Source: Nitrospira_D sp019636945 (GTDB lineage Bacteria; Nitrospirota; Nitrospiria; Nitrospirales; Nitrospiraceae). Taken from it: DNA of 64,000 nucleotides. Below are positions 9,401 to 17,233 of this stretch, one piece after another (within the stretch, counting starts at the first letter, position 1; each line of letters begins with the position of its first letter). The notes beneath the pieces are model-generated. The model was not told where the DNA came from. It did no database searches and saw nothing but the letters and a program-made list of their open reading frames with translations. Made by a program: the position numbers and the translations under genes. The DNA is taken from positions 81,297 to 145,296 of the forward strand of contig NZ_JBLFBO010000008.1 in the NCBI RefSeq assembly GCF_047338595.1, read 5' to 3'.

Positions 9401-11007
9401 CCGGTCATAAGGTGGACGAGAACATCGCCCGCTTTCGCTATGCCACACCTGGCGTGCAACTGATCTCGCCTCCGCCTCATCACGACATCTATTCGATCGA
9501 GGATTTGGCCCAGTTGATTTTTGACCTGAAAAATTCCAACCCTGATGCCGGTGTCTCGGTGAAGTTGGTATCGGAGGTCGGTGTCGGGACGGTGGCGGCC
9601 GGTGTCGCGAAGGCCCATGCAGACAAAGTCCTCATCAGCGGAGATTCCGGTGGGACAGGTGCGTCGCCGCTCTCATCCATTAAATACGCAGGTATCCCTT
9701 GGGAGCTTGGGTTGGCAGAGACGCACCAGACATTGGTGCTCAACGACCTGCGAGGGCGTATCCGTGTTGAAACAGATGGCCAGATGAAGACCGGCAGAGA
9801 CGTGGTCATCGCCACGCTGCTTGGCGCAGAAGAATACGGATTCGCGACGGCCCCGCTGATTGTCGAAGGCTGCATCATGATGCGCAAGTGCCATCTGAAC
9901 ACCTGCCCTGTCGGGATTGCGACGCAAGATCCTGAACTACGCAAGAAGTTCAACGGCAAGCCGGAACATATCGTCAACTACCTGTTCTTTGTTGCAGAAG
10001 AGGCACGGCAGTTGATGGCGAAGCTTGGTTTCAGAACGATCAACGAAATGGTCGGGCGTGTCGATAAGCTGAAGATCACCAAAGCGGTCGACCACTGGAA
10101 GGCCAAGGGACTTGATCTGACGCCGCTACTGACGGCGCCTGATGTCTCTGTGGATGTGCCGCGGTATTGCGTGCAGAAGCAGGATCATGGGCTTGCCGAT
10201 ATTCTCGATAATAAGCTCGTCGAACTCTGTAAAGCTGCGATCGAGGTGGGCGAGAAGGTCACGGTTGAACTGCCGATCAGAAATATCAACCGGACGACCG
10301 GTACAGTGCTCTCCAGTAAAGTTGCGAAAAAGTACGGGCCTGAGGGGTTGCCGGAAGACACGATTTCAATCAAGTTTTCCGGCTCGGCTGGTCAATCGTT
10401 TGGGGCCTTTTTGGCGAAAGGCATCACGCTTACGCTTGAGGGAGAGTCCAACGACTACATTGGGAAGGGGCTGTCCGGCGGGAAGATCATCGTCTTTCCA
10501 CCCAAGAACATCCTCTATAGTCCTGAAGAGACGATTTTGATCGGCAATACCTCGCTCTATGGGGCCACACAAGGCGAGGCCTATTTCTATGGAATGGCGG
10601 GCGAGCGGTTTGCCGTGCGGAACAGCGGAGCGCAGACCGTGGTCGAAGGGACAGGCGATCACGGTTGTGAATATATGACGGGTGGCGTGGTGGTCGTCCT
10701 CGGTATGACCGGTCGCAATTTTGCAGCCGGGATGTCCGGAGGAGTGGCGTTCGTCTTGGACGATACAGGGACGTTCCAGAGTCGCTGTAATACGGGAATG
10801 GTCGAACTGGAGACGTTGACCACGAAAGAAGACAAGCAACTGCTCCATGGGTTGCTCACCAAACACTTTATGTACACCGGGAGCCGCAAGGCCAAGCAAG
10901 TGCTTGATGCGTTCGAGGCCACGGTACCAAAGTTTGTGAAGGTGATGCCGGTTGATTACAAACGCGTCATTGAGGAGCGGAAGCGGAAAGCGAGTGCAGT
11001 CCACTAG
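6490..11007 (+). CDS. gltB: Glutamate synthase, large (alpha) subunit
   Basis: A 1505-residue enzyme that moves the amide nitrogen of glutamine to 2-oxoglutarate. In order: an N-terminal class-II glutamine amidotransferase domain with nucleophile Cys22 in KDSCGIGFV (the short segment before it is probably cleaved off); a central domain; the FMN-binding synthase domain (FNTGAMSFGSISKEAHE, GGTGASPLSS); the [3Fe-4S] cysteine cluster CIMMRKCHLNTCPVG near residue 1130; and a C-terminal beta-helix domain (the GXGXG-type region). Length is normal for the bacterial alpha subunit. The ATG at 6490 places MNIPGFPNRQGLYDP first. The frame is open further upstream (to 6370), but that stretch covers the leader hairpins. 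gltD follows after 47 bases. Confidence 0.97.
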   Translation: MNIPGFPNRQGLYDPQHEKDSCGIGFVVNIKGKKSHDIVRKGLQVLENLTHRGAQGADAHTGDGAGILLQIPHAFLKRVAGDTGVVLPEVGEYGVGQLFLPPTTDSRRLCEKVFTEIIAEEGLRLLGWRDVPVKSDQIGALARTTEPFMRQVFIARDAFNETQFERKLYVVRKRVEKAVAESAIQGREHFYVPSLSANTIVYKGLLLPHQMAAYYQDLTDERMVSALALVHSRFSTNTFPTWPRAHPYRYVCHNGEINTLKGNVNWMKARQGRLHSELFGKDMEKLFPIVSEDQSDSACLDNALEFLLLGGRSLPHAMMMLIPEPWVANPQMDLDRRGFYQYHAAMMEPWDGPAAVCFTDGKLIGATLDRNGLRPCRYHVTTDGLVVLASEAGVLPADAKEIRMKGRLQPGRMFLVDTVQGRIIDDEEIKAGIVGRKPYRSWVTQYGVSLDELPDPLNVPQPDHPTIRQRQQAFGYTVEELKMVITPMIVTGEEAISSMGTDTPLAVLSDRPQLLFKYFKQLFAQVTNPPIDPIREQLVMSLVTNIGPKPNLMDESPESCRRIKVQQPILTNADLQKIRGISDPHFKSKTLRMLFRVAEGPDGLGEAVDDLCKQASHAIKEGYKFLILSDRGVNEEWAPIPSLVGISAVHHHLVRECTRTEVGLILETGEPRDVHQFACLIGYGAGTINPYLVFESLVDMERDNYLPEGLDAQTAEGKFIKAINKGLLKIFSKMGISTVQSYCGAQIFEAIGLNRELIDRYFTGTPSRVEGVGIREIGEETLRRHRVAYEPAAIRQLDFGGEIHYRIQGEHHNWNPETIYKLQHASRSNDPKTYAEFAQVVNDEGKRRSNLRGLLDFKFDPQPIPIEEVESAKEIVKRFNTGAMSFGSISKEAHETLAIAMNRLGGKSNTGEGGEDPERFRPLPNGDSKNSYIKQVASARFGVTAHYLVNARELQIKMAQGAKPGEGGQLPGHKVDENIARFRYATPGVQLISPPPHHDIYSIEDLAQLIFDLKNSNPDAGVSVKLVSEVGVGTVAAGVAKAHADKVLISGDSGGTGASPLSSIKYAGIPWELGLAETHQTLVLNDLRGRIRVETDGQMKTGRDVVIATLLGAEEYGFATAPLIVEGCIMMRKCHLNTCPVGIATQDPELRKKFNGKPEHIVNYLFFVAEEARQLMAKLGFRTINEMVGRVDKLKITKAVDHWKAKGLDLTPLLTAPDVSVDVPRYCVQKQDHGLADILDNKLVELCKAAIEVGEKVTVELPIRNINRTTGTVLSSKVAKKYGPEGLPEDTISIKFSGSAGQSFGAFLAKGITLTLEGESNDYIGKGLSGGKIIVFPPKNILYSPEETILIGNTSLYGATQGEAYFYGMAGERFAVRNSGAQTVVEGTGDHGCEYMTGGVVVVLGMTGRNFAAGMSGGVAFVLDDTGTFQSRCNTGMVELETLTTKEDKQLLHGLLTKHFMYTGSRKAKQVLDAFEATVPKFVKVMPVDYKRVIEERKRKASAVH

Positions 11008-11015
11008 CTGGTATG

Positions 11016-11050
11016 AAGTGAAAAGTTAGAGGTAAGGGGTTAGAAGAGAA
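11016..11050. repeat. Degenerate heptad array between gltB and gltD
   Basis: Five abutting 7-bp units: AAGTGAA, AAGTTAG, AGGTAAG, GGGTTAG, AAGAGAA. It fills nearly the whole 47-base gap inside the gltBD operon and ends four bases before the gltD start codon. The purine-rich repeat therefore also supplies whatever ribosome-binding site gltD uses. Confidence 0.65.
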
Positions 11051-11054
11051 GAAG

Positions 11055-12491
11055 ATGGGTGATCCGAAAGGTTTCATGAAATACGCCCGCGAGGGCCCGA
11101 AGCGTAAGCCAATCGAGCTGCGTGTGCTTGATTGGAAGGAGATGTACGAGCCGATCCCCGAGGATAAGCTGAAGACTCAGGGCGCCCGCTGTATGGACTG
11201 TGGTGTGCCGTTTTGCCAGGGCCATACCGGTTGTCCCGTTGTGAACCTGATCCCGGAGTGGAACGATCTCGTCTATCGCGGCCGTTGGAATGATGCGCTG
11301 AAGGCGCTCCACACCACGAATAATTTCCCTGAGTTCACGGGACGTCTCTGCCCGGCCCCCTGTGAAGGAGCCTGTGTGCTTGGGATTAACCAAGATCCGG
11401 TCTCGATCCGCGTCATTGAATGGAACATCATTGATCGGGGCTTCAACGAAGGGTTTGTCACGCCGATCGTGTCGGTTGTGAACACCGGCAAGACTGTGGC
11501 GATCGTCGGTTCCGGTCCGGCTGGGTTGGCCGCCGCCCAGCAATTGGCTCGGGCCGGCCATGATGTGACGGTGTTCGAAAAGTCTGATCGGATCGGCGGC
11601 TTGCTTCGCTACGGTATTCCCGACTTCAAGATGGAAAAGTGGGTGATCGACCGCCGTCTGGAACAGATGAAGGCTGAAGGGGTGAAGTTCCAAACCGGTG
11701 TCGCTGTCGGCAAAGACATCACCGGCGAACAGTTGCGGAAACAGTTTGATGCGGTTGGGTTGACCATGGGAGCCGAGATGGCCCGTGAGCTACCGATCCC
11801 TGGGAGAGAATTGAAGGGTGTGCATCTGGCGATGGAATATTTGACCCAGCAGAATAAGCGTACGGCCGGCATTCCGATCACCGACGAGCCGATCACCGCA
11901 AAGGGGAAACGCGTTGTTATCATCGGCGGCGGTGATACAGGGTCGGACTGTCTCGGTACGGCACATCGCCAAGGGTGCGTAGAAGCCCATCAATTCGAAT
12001 TGCTGCCGGAACCTCCACCGCAGCGAGCCGAGTCGACTCCCTGGCCCCTCTGGCCCATGCAGCTCCGTACGTCCCATGCGCATGAAGAAGGCTGTGACCG
12101 GCAATGGAGTGTGTCCACGACGAAGTTCTCCGGCCACGACGGGCACGTGACCAAACTGCATGCGAATCGCGTGAAATTCGAGAATGGCAAGTTCGCGCCT
12201 GTTCCTAACAGTGACTTTGATATGAATGTCGATTTGGTGCTGCTCGCCATGGGCTTCACCGGTCCCGTTAGGAATGGTTTGCTCGACAGCCTCGGTGTGA
12301 AATATGACGCACGTGGCACGGTGGCCGTCGATGAGAACTTTATGAGCAATCTCGACGGCGTCTTTGCCGGTGGCGACACCAAACGTGGTGCCTCACTTAT
12401 CGTCTGGGCCATCGCCGAAGGCCGCAAAATGGCAGCGGGCATTGATAAGTATCTGCAAGCGGGGAAGTCGGCGAAGAAGGCTGCCATTTAA
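11055..12491 (+). CDS. gltD: Glutamate synthase, small (beta) subunit
   Basis: A 478-residue NAD(P)H-dependent flavoprotein that supplies electrons to GltB. The N-terminus carries the cysteines for two low-potential [4Fe-4S] clusters (RCMDCGVPFCQ, then GRLCPAPCEGACVLG). The FAD-binding motif is VAIVGSGPAGLAAAQQLA, followed by GGLLRYGIPDFKM. The NAD(P)H-binding motif is VVIIGGGDTGSDCLGTA and the closing FAD motif is GVFAGGDTKRGASLIVWAI. One segment is slightly unusual: where most homologues have an AGGA(T/E)-like run before the PIPGREL motif, this one reads AVGLTMGAEMAREL. The start is the ATG at 11055, as expected for the MGDPKGF type of N-terminus. Confidence 0.96.
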   Translation: MGDPKGFMKYAREGPKRKPIELRVLDWKEMYEPIPEDKLKTQGARCMDCGVPFCQGHTGCPVVNLIPEWNDLVYRGRWNDALKALHTTNNFPEFTGRLCPAPCEGACVLGINQDPVSIRVIEWNIIDRGFNEGFVTPIVSVVNTGKTVAIVGSGPAGLAAAQQLARAGHDVTVFEKSDRIGGLLRYGIPDFKMEKWVIDRRLEQMKAEGVKFQTGVAVGKDITGEQLRKQFDAVGLTMGAEMARELPIPGRELKGVHLAMEYLTQQNKRTAGIPITDEPITAKGKRVVIIGGGDTGSDCLGTAHRQGCVEAHQFELLPEPPPQRAESTPWPLWPMQLRTSHAHEEGCDRQWSVSTTKFSGHDGHVTKLHANRVKFENGKFAPVPNSDFDMNVDLVLLAMGFTGPVRNGLLDSLGVKYDARGTVAVDENFMSNLDGVFAGGDTKRGASLIVWAIAEGRKMAAGIDKYLQAGKSAKKAAI

Positions 12492-12514
12492 CGGAATCTG
12501 TTTCAAAGACAGAT

Positions 12515-12789
12515 TTGCGCAGTCATACTCCTGGGATATCGACTCAGTTCGCAACAAGGAGTAGTGGCCGTATTGTGGCGGATGAATCATTTTCTTCATT
12601 AGGCCCGCTTCCCCACCCATCCGAAAATACTGATTCAGAAACACTTCTCCAAGGGGCCCTAGCAGCTACACCTACGCAGTGGATAGCTTTGTCGGAAGAG
12701 ACGCTCTAACTTGCCTATACCATCGGGGCCCTAAAGCCGAGACGGTTTATCAGCAAAGAAGAATGGGAAGCAATGGGCTCATCGCTGGG
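12515..12789 (+). pseudogene. Possible decayed small gene upstream of the protease
   Basis: The 306 bases between gltD and the next clear gene hold no intact gene. One plus frame reads protein-like sequence (GALAATPTQWIALSEETL) to a TAA at 12707-12709. The same frame then continues with LAYTIGALKPRRFISKEEW to a TGA at 12790-12792. At that point the neighbouring frame, which becomes the protease gene, continues with WDERVSQEKLL. One stop and one frameshift could therefore join these into a longer former reading frame. This is reading by eye; the segment matches no family I recognise and could be non-coding. Confidence 0.25.
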
Positions 12790-12797
12790 ATGAACGG

Positions 12798-13643
12798 GTG
12801 AGTCAAGAAAAGCTGCTCGACTCTCTAAATCGACTGAGCAGGATGTTCAGGCAAGGGGTGGCCGGTGTTATTCTTCTCATGAACTCGAATACTCGTACTC
12901 TGCTAGACCAAATGGAGCGTACTGGGTACTTACCTGCGCTTCGTAGTGTCGTAAATTCAACGTGTGTTCCTTTCTGGTGGCACGGCGTCGACGCAAACGG
13001 CAAGTATCGTATTCACCATAATGGTACGATCTGTTTCTTGCAGACAGGCAAGCGTCTGATCGGTGTTACGGCGCGTCATGTTTTCGACCGCTACCGCACT
13101 GCAAAGGTTGCACAATCTAATATCCGATGCCAGTTTGGAGGAACCGCAATAGAGCCAGAAGTTCGACTCATAGCGGAAAGCACGTTTCTCGATCTGGCTA
13201 CTTTTGATGTATCTGAGATCATCGTGGCCGCTGCGGGTGCTTCTGCATATGAATCAATAACCTGGCCTACACATGAGGCCTCAGTAGGCGAAGTTATACT
13301 CTTTGGTGGTTATCCTGGAACGCTTCGAGTGGAGTATGAGGGGACCGCAGATATTCCCTTCCAATGGTTCGCAGGGACTCCTATCTCGGTTACCCGGGAA
13401 AACCTAAAACTTCACATCGATTGGGGAAACTTCCATCAACCATTTCGAGGTCAGAGCATTGACAATGTCGATATGGGAGGTTTTAGTGGTGGTCCGGTGT
13501 TTCGCTTAGTGCCTGCACCTCCAGTCGAGCGACTGGAACTCATCGGGTTCATTTACGAATGGGAACCGGCACTATCGCTCCTTCTCGCGCGACCATCCCA
13601 CTACATTGCCGAGGATGGCCAGCTTGATGAGCATACTCTCTAA
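12798..13643 (+). CDS. Trypsin-like serine protease domain protein
   Basis: 281 residues from a GTG. The alternative ATG starts at 12843 or 12879 would remove only an uncharacteristic N-terminus. A chymotrypsin-like triad can be assigned: His94 in IGVTARHVFDRY, Asp132 in STFLDLATFD, and Ser230 in GGFSGGPVF, the standard GxSGGP context. No signal peptide is evident from the GTG start, so it may act in the cytoplasm. Only one domain is visible, without PDZ, unlike DegP. Base composition looks lower in G+C than the flanking genes, suggesting an acquired islet. Substrate and role are unknown. Confidence 0.7.
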   Translation: MSQEKLLDSLNRLSRMFRQGVAGVILLMNSNTRTLLDQMERTGYLPALRSVVNSTCVPFWWHGVDANGKYRIHHNGTICFLQTGKRLIGVTARHVFDRYRTAKVAQSNIRCQFGGTAIEPEVRLIAESTFLDLATFDVSEIIVAAAGASAYESITWPTHEASVGEVILFGGYPGTLRVEYEGTADIPFQWFAGTPISVTRENLKLHIDWGNFHQPFRGQSIDNVDMGGFSGGPVFRLVPAPPVERLELIGFIYEWEPALSLLLARPSHYIAEDGQLDEHTL

Positions 13644-13854
13644 GGAAGTCAAAAGGTTTGCTGAGGGAAAGGGGTCGAGTGTCATTGCATGGTGGCAATT
13701 CTTTTCTCTAGGCGCAACGCAAAATTCTCCAAGCATCGATGACGTGATGGCCGCCACTACTCCTATGCCCGATATTCCGGTTGTTTATTACCCATGGATG
13801 AAATCCTGTCATCAAGGATCAGACAATTGGGTGCTCGCCGACAGCGAAATGTGA
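13615..13854 (+). CDS. Small hypothetical protein overlapping the protease 3' end
   Basis: An 80-residue frame starts inside the last 29 bases of the protease gene. It contains SKEVKRFAEGKGSSVIAWW and ends 44 bases before the FkbM gene. The overlap is typical of translational coupling and the residue mix looks protein-like, but no motif or family is recognised and no strong ribosome-binding site is visible. Equally, this stretch could be spacer DNA. Confidence 0.3.
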   Translation: MASLMSILSKEVKRFAEGKGSSVIAWWQFFSLGATQNSPSIDDVMAATTPMPDIPVVYYPWMKSCHQGSDNWVLADSEM

Positions 13855-13898
13855 AAGTGTTGGTCAAGAGAGGAGATACGATGTAAGAAAACAGAATC

Positions 13899-14684
13899 AT
13901 GACCTCGTTGAAAAACACCATGCAAGCTATTCTTGGGAACTTTGGTTTGGAGGTGCGGAGAAAGCAGGTTAGGGAAAAAACAAAACTTGAAACACTGCTG
14001 GCGCAATACCGGGTCGACATGGTCTTCGACATCGGCGCCAATATTGGACAGTGTGTTCCTTGGTTCAGATGGATCGGCTTTGACAAAACCATTGTGTCAT
14101 TCGAGCCGGTTTCCCATCTATTTGAACAATTGAGCCAAAACGCCAGGTCTGATCCAAAGTGGTTGGTGGAACAGGTTGCCTTAGGCGAAAAAGAGGGAGC
14201 GTGCGCGATTAATGTATCCGGTGGCCATGGTGGGGCCAGCTCGTTTCTGACGATGAGTGAACATGTCGTGAAGCATGCTCCTGATCAAGCCGTCATCCGA
14301 CAAGAAGAAATTAGCATTACTACTGTTGAAAAGATGATGAAGAAGTATTACCCGGAAGGTGATCGCCTCTTTCTGAAAATCGATGCACAGGGGTATGAAC
14401 GGAATGTGATCGAGGGCATCGGCGGCGAATTACAGCGCGTGATAGGACTGAAGGTGGAGATGTCGCTTGTGGAGAATTATCGTGGTGAGGTGCTGTTGCG
14501 CGATATGCTGCCTTTCCTAGAGCAAAAGGGTTTCCATGTGGTGGAGTTTGAGAACGGCTGGTCGAATGAGAAGACCGGTGAAATGTATCAGGTCGATGGC
14601 GTGTTCTTCAGAACCGATAGGCTGGCCGGCATCGATGCCGGCGAAAATGAGAAGGCCGACGTGCTTACGCCAGGGCAGCGCTGA
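13899..14684 (+). CDS. FkbM-family SAM-dependent methyltransferase
   Basis: A 261-residue methyltransferase. The SAM-binding motif I is VDMVFDIGANIGQ. It is followed by the acidic end of strand 2 (SFEPVSHLFEQL), and later by LFLKIDAQGYERNVIEG, the hallmark of the FkbM family (KIDxxGxE). Family members O-methylate sugars or polyketides, often in polysaccharide or glycolipid pathways. No glycan cluster surrounds it here, so the substrate cannot be inferred. Its last 20 bases overlap the convergent PilZ gene. Confidence 0.88.
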   Translation: MTSLKNTMQAILGNFGLEVRRKQVREKTKLETLLAQYRVDMVFDIGANIGQCVPWFRWIGFDKTIVSFEPVSHLFEQLSQNARSDPKWLVEQVALGEKEGACAINVSGGHGGASSFLTMSEHVVKHAPDQAVIRQEEISITTVEKMMKKYYPEGDRLFLKIDAQGYERNVIEGIGGELQRVIGLKVEMSLVENYRGEVLLRDMLPFLEQKGFHVVEFENGWSNEKTGEMYQVDGVFFRTDRLAGIDAGENEKADVLTPGQR

Positions 14685-15030
14685 GCACCAGCTCCTCTTC
14701 TTCCGCGTGATCAGAAACGGTCGTGACTTCTCGACCTTCGATCAGATCAGTGATGCGCTCGCGATGGGCTTCAGCGTACCTTAGAAACTCGATCCCAAAC
14801 TGGTTGTCCTTGTGCCACCGCACGATGGAGACGTCGATGCCAAGAGGAGCGTCACTTTCCGGAGCCTCAATATGCAGCGCGAGGTAGGTGCCTGGCGGTA
14901 GCGTCAGGTTGCTTTGCAGGCGGCATCCCGTTGCAGAAAGATCGAAGAGAACTCCGTCTGCTGCGCCGTGGTCGGTCTGAACACTGGCAGAATACCGCAC
15001 GTACTTTCTTGGGCTATTCCTTAGCCTCAT
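14665..15030 (-). CDS. PilZ-domain protein (probable c-di-GMP effector)
   Basis: 121 residues, essentially one PilZ domain. The c-di-GMP-binding elements are present: the N-terminal RKYVR arginines (residues 8 and 12) and the DLSATGCRL motif, an acceptable match to (D/N)xSxxG. The strand VSIVRWHKDNQFGIEFL follows. It could bind cyclic-di-GMP and relay it to a partner; with no other domain, the partner must be a separate protein. A good GGAGG ribosome site lies just upstream of the ATG. The 3' end overlaps the FkbM gene tail to tail. Confidence 0.88.
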   Translation of the reverse strand: MRLRNSPRKYVRYSASVQTDHGAADGVLFDLSATGCRLQSNLTLPPGTYLALHIEAPESDAPLGIDVSIVRWHKDNQFGIEFLRYAEAHRERITDLIEGREVTTVSDHAEEEELVLSAALA

Positions 15031-15187
15031 AGGTGCCTCCTTGCTCGTCCCTATCTGGTGTCTATATCGGTGAGACCAGAAAAAACTTGAAAGCCTTGCT
15101 AGGCATTTTCTTCCCCTTGAACCCTACTGGAGTTGAATGGTTCTAGGCTTGTATCATAGAGTGAAACCCATGTTGGAGAACTGACAG

Positions 15188-15628
15188 ATGCCTGAGCAAA
15201 CATATCCTCGTAGTCCGAAAGCTCTTCTTGGCGGCATCGCTCATCTGGGACGGTTTATCGACAAGATTCGACTGCGTCATGCCGGGCAGATTCAGGACTA
15301 CAACTACATCACGGTGGGGTTCGACAAGTACCTGATCGACTTTCTTGGCATCGATGCCAACGCATTTGAGCAGCGGGTATTAGCCGGCGGGACGGATGAA
15401 GAGCTGCTTGTCTGGGTGAAGGCGAATGGTCGTAAGCCTGATGAGCAAGAGGTTATACAATGGTCCCAAGGGCTGTTGGCTGCTGGTCCAAAAGACGAGT
15501 CAGCTCGCCGGAGATTTCAAGACCGTCTTCAGGAGATTGCAACGAAGCGCGGTGTGTCGGTCGAGTCTCTTCCTCCGGTCACCACCTGGGCCGACGTTAT
15601 TGAGCTTGATGAAGCGCGTCTGTCGTAG
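15188..15628 (+). CDS. DUF5069 family protein
   Basis: 146 residues matching the DUF5069 pattern: YPRSPKALLGGIAHLGRFIDK near the N-terminus, the HAGQIQDYNY segment, then DKYLIDFLGIDANAF. These are small soluble proteins of unknown function found across several phyla. It ends nine bases before the next gene, so the two may be cotranscribed. The PilZ gene is divergent. Confidence 0.75.
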   Translation: MPEQTYPRSPKALLGGIAHLGRFIDKIRLRHAGQIQDYNYITVGFDKYLIDFLGIDANAFEQRVLAGGTDEELLVWVKANGRKPDEQEVIQWSQGLLAAGPKDESARRRFQDRLQEIATKRGVSVESLPPVTTWADVIELDEARLS

Positions 15629-15636
15629 CATGGGGC

Positions 15637-16779
15637 ATGAGTCGAACCGGTATCATCTGTCTGTCGCTTGTACTCGTGCTCGGGCTTCCTCTACTTGGTG
15701 TGTTGTGGGCCGGTGAACCGCTTGGTCGCTATCTTGAATTTCCTCCCCGCACCAGTTATGTGCAGCATGAGCCCTTCTCCTGGCCGGTATTTATCGCGAT
15801 CGCCCTTCTGATCGTCATAGTTCTTGGAGCAGTCTCCTTTCGTATTGCTGTTTCAAACCATCAGCTATCAGCTGCCAGCCATCGGTCATCAGCTTTTGTG
15901 GGAACGCTTCACGCCTCATGTTTCACGCTGCCCTGGTGGGGCTGGCTCGCAATCGGATGGACCTGCCTCTGGTGGGTCGTAGCCTGGACTCGGGTTCCCT
16001 GGCTGGTCGTGGTCCAGGAGCACACATTCACGCCGCTGTGGCTCGGCTACATCATGATTGTGAACGCTTGCACGTTCGGTCGCACTGGCCGATGCATGAT
16101 GCTCCATCGGCCTCGGTACTTTCTGTCACTCTTTCCTTTGAGTGCTGTGTTCTGGTGGGTCTTTGAGTATCTCAATCGATTTGTCCAGAACTGGTATTAC
16201 GTTGGTGTGGCTGATCTGTCGTCGGTCGAGTATTTCTTCCGAGCGACGACTCCATTTTCCACCGTGCTGCCGGCTGTGATCGGCACGGCGGAGCTTCTGA
16301 CTTCGTATCGTGTCATCAGTTCTGGCCGGAATCGGTTCAAAGCCATTCAATATCTACAGAAGAAGTGGTCGGGTTGGGTACTTGTGGGCCTGTCCTGCTG
16401 CGGACTCTTCGGCATTGGACTCTGGCCCAATTATCTTTTCCCACTGGTCTGGGTTGGACCGCTGCTGTTGGTCGTCTCGCTTCAAGTGCTCGCCGGAACA
16501 CCGACCGCTTTTTCACCCCTTGCGCAGGGTGATTGGCGAGGCATCGGGGTGCCGGCATTAGCGGCGCTGATCTGCGGAATCTTTTGGGAGCTGTGGAACT
16601 GGAAGAGCCTGGCTCACTGGGAGTATGCTCTTCCATTCGTCCATCGGTTCCCGTTGTTCGAGATGCCGCTGCTCGGCTATGCAGGGTATCTTCCTTTCGG
16701 TCTCGAATGTGTGGTGGTCGCCGATCTTTGCTTGCGCCGTCAGTTTTCTGGTGGGGTGGAGTATTACACTCATGAATGA
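15637..16779 (+). CDS. Polytopic membrane protein of unknown function
   Basis: A 380-residue integral membrane protein with roughly eight to nine hydrophobic helices, starting with a signal-anchor-like N-terminus (CLSLVLVLGLPLLGVLW). Many Trp residues sit at helix ends (WWGWLAIGWTCLWWVVAW). I do not recognise the family. Residues 74-98, a polar link between two hydrophobic segments, are encoded by two short heptad-repeat runs (15860-15926), so the repeat has been built into the reading frame. The gene's end overlaps the start of the next membrane-protein gene by eight bases. Confidence 0.7.
   Translation: MSRTGIICLSLVLVLGLPLLGVLWAGEPLGRYLEFPPRTSYVQHEPFSWPVFIAIALLIVIVLGAVSFRIAVSNHQLSAASHRSSAFVGTLHASCFTLPWWGWLAIGWTCLWWVVAWTRVPWLVVVQEHTFTPLWLGYIMIVNACTFGRTGRCMMLHRPRYFLSLFPLSAVFWWVFEYLNRFVQNWYYVGVADLSSVEYFFRATTPFSTVLPAVIGTAELLTSYRVISSGRNRFKAIQYLQKKWSGWVLVGLSCCGLFGIGLWPNYLFPLVWVGPLLLVVSLQVLAGTPTAFSPLAQGDWRGIGVPALAALICGIFWELWNWKSLAHWEYALPFVHRFPLFEMPLLGYAGYLPFGLECVVVADLCLRRQFSGGVEYYTHE
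15860..15926. repeat. Heptad arrays inside a coding frame
   Basis: First run (15860-15894): ATCAGCT, ATCAGCT, GCCAGCC, ATCGGTC, ATCAGCT. After eleven bases comes a second run (15906-15926): GCTTCAC, GCCTCAT, GTTTCAC. The frame of the membrane-protein gene stays open through both. The second run is the reverse complement of the GTGAA-type units near 3707 and 21340. Confidence 0.7.
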
Positions 16780-17221
16780 TGCTCAAGCTAACAATAGAAC
16801 AGCCTCTATGCCGGATCCTCGCCTGCTCCAACTTCTCGGAGTTATTGCTTTCCTGAATGTACTGCATCTCGTCGACCATCTTCTTCGAGGAGATTTTCAT
16901 TGGCCGATCGACGAACAATCGATTGGATTTCTCGTCGTGGCGACGGTCATCCTGGGCGGGATGGGATTGGGAGTCTGGCTGTATCGGGCAGGATGGGTAG
17001 GCGCCCGTTTCTGGACGGTTGTCGGAATGCTTGGTCTAGGGCTCGGTTGGCTCTCGCATTTCAGCCCGATGACGGATCAGCCACTGTCGGTTATCTACCA
17101 GGGCTATGGGGCTCCCTGGGCGGGAGTCTTAGCAGTGGGCTGTCTTATCCTTCTCATGCTGTCCGTTCTTGGAGCCACGGCCTTTGCAGGATATCTCTGG
17201 AAGCGACAGAGCCATTCGTAA
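16772..17221 (+). CDS. Small membrane protein of unknown function
   Basis: 149 residues with four predicted hydrophobic helices (LLGVIAFLNVLHLVDHLL, FLVVATVILGGMGLGVWLY, WTVVGMLGLGLGWLSHF and GVLAVGCLILLMLSVLGATA). The ATG at 16772 overlaps the end of the preceding membrane-protein gene, which suggests coupled translation and a shared job. The frame is open further upstream but only as an antiparallel reading of the neighbour. The conserved-looking charged spots are HLVDHLLRGDFHW and LSHFSPMTD. No family is recognised. Confidence 0.65.
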   Translation: MNDAQANNRTASMPDPRLLQLLGVIAFLNVLHLVDHLLRGDFHWPIDEQSIGFLVVATVILGGMGLGVWLYRAGWVGARFWTVVGMLGLGLGWLSHFSPMTDQPLSVIYQGYGAPWAGVLAVGCLILLMLSVLGATAFAGYLWKRQSHS

Positions 17222-17233
17222 TTGGAGCCGTTC

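Noticed and set aside
12393..12644. Minus-strand ORF over the gltD end and following gap
   Set aside because: Most of it is antisense to gltD and it has no recognisable start signal or motif.
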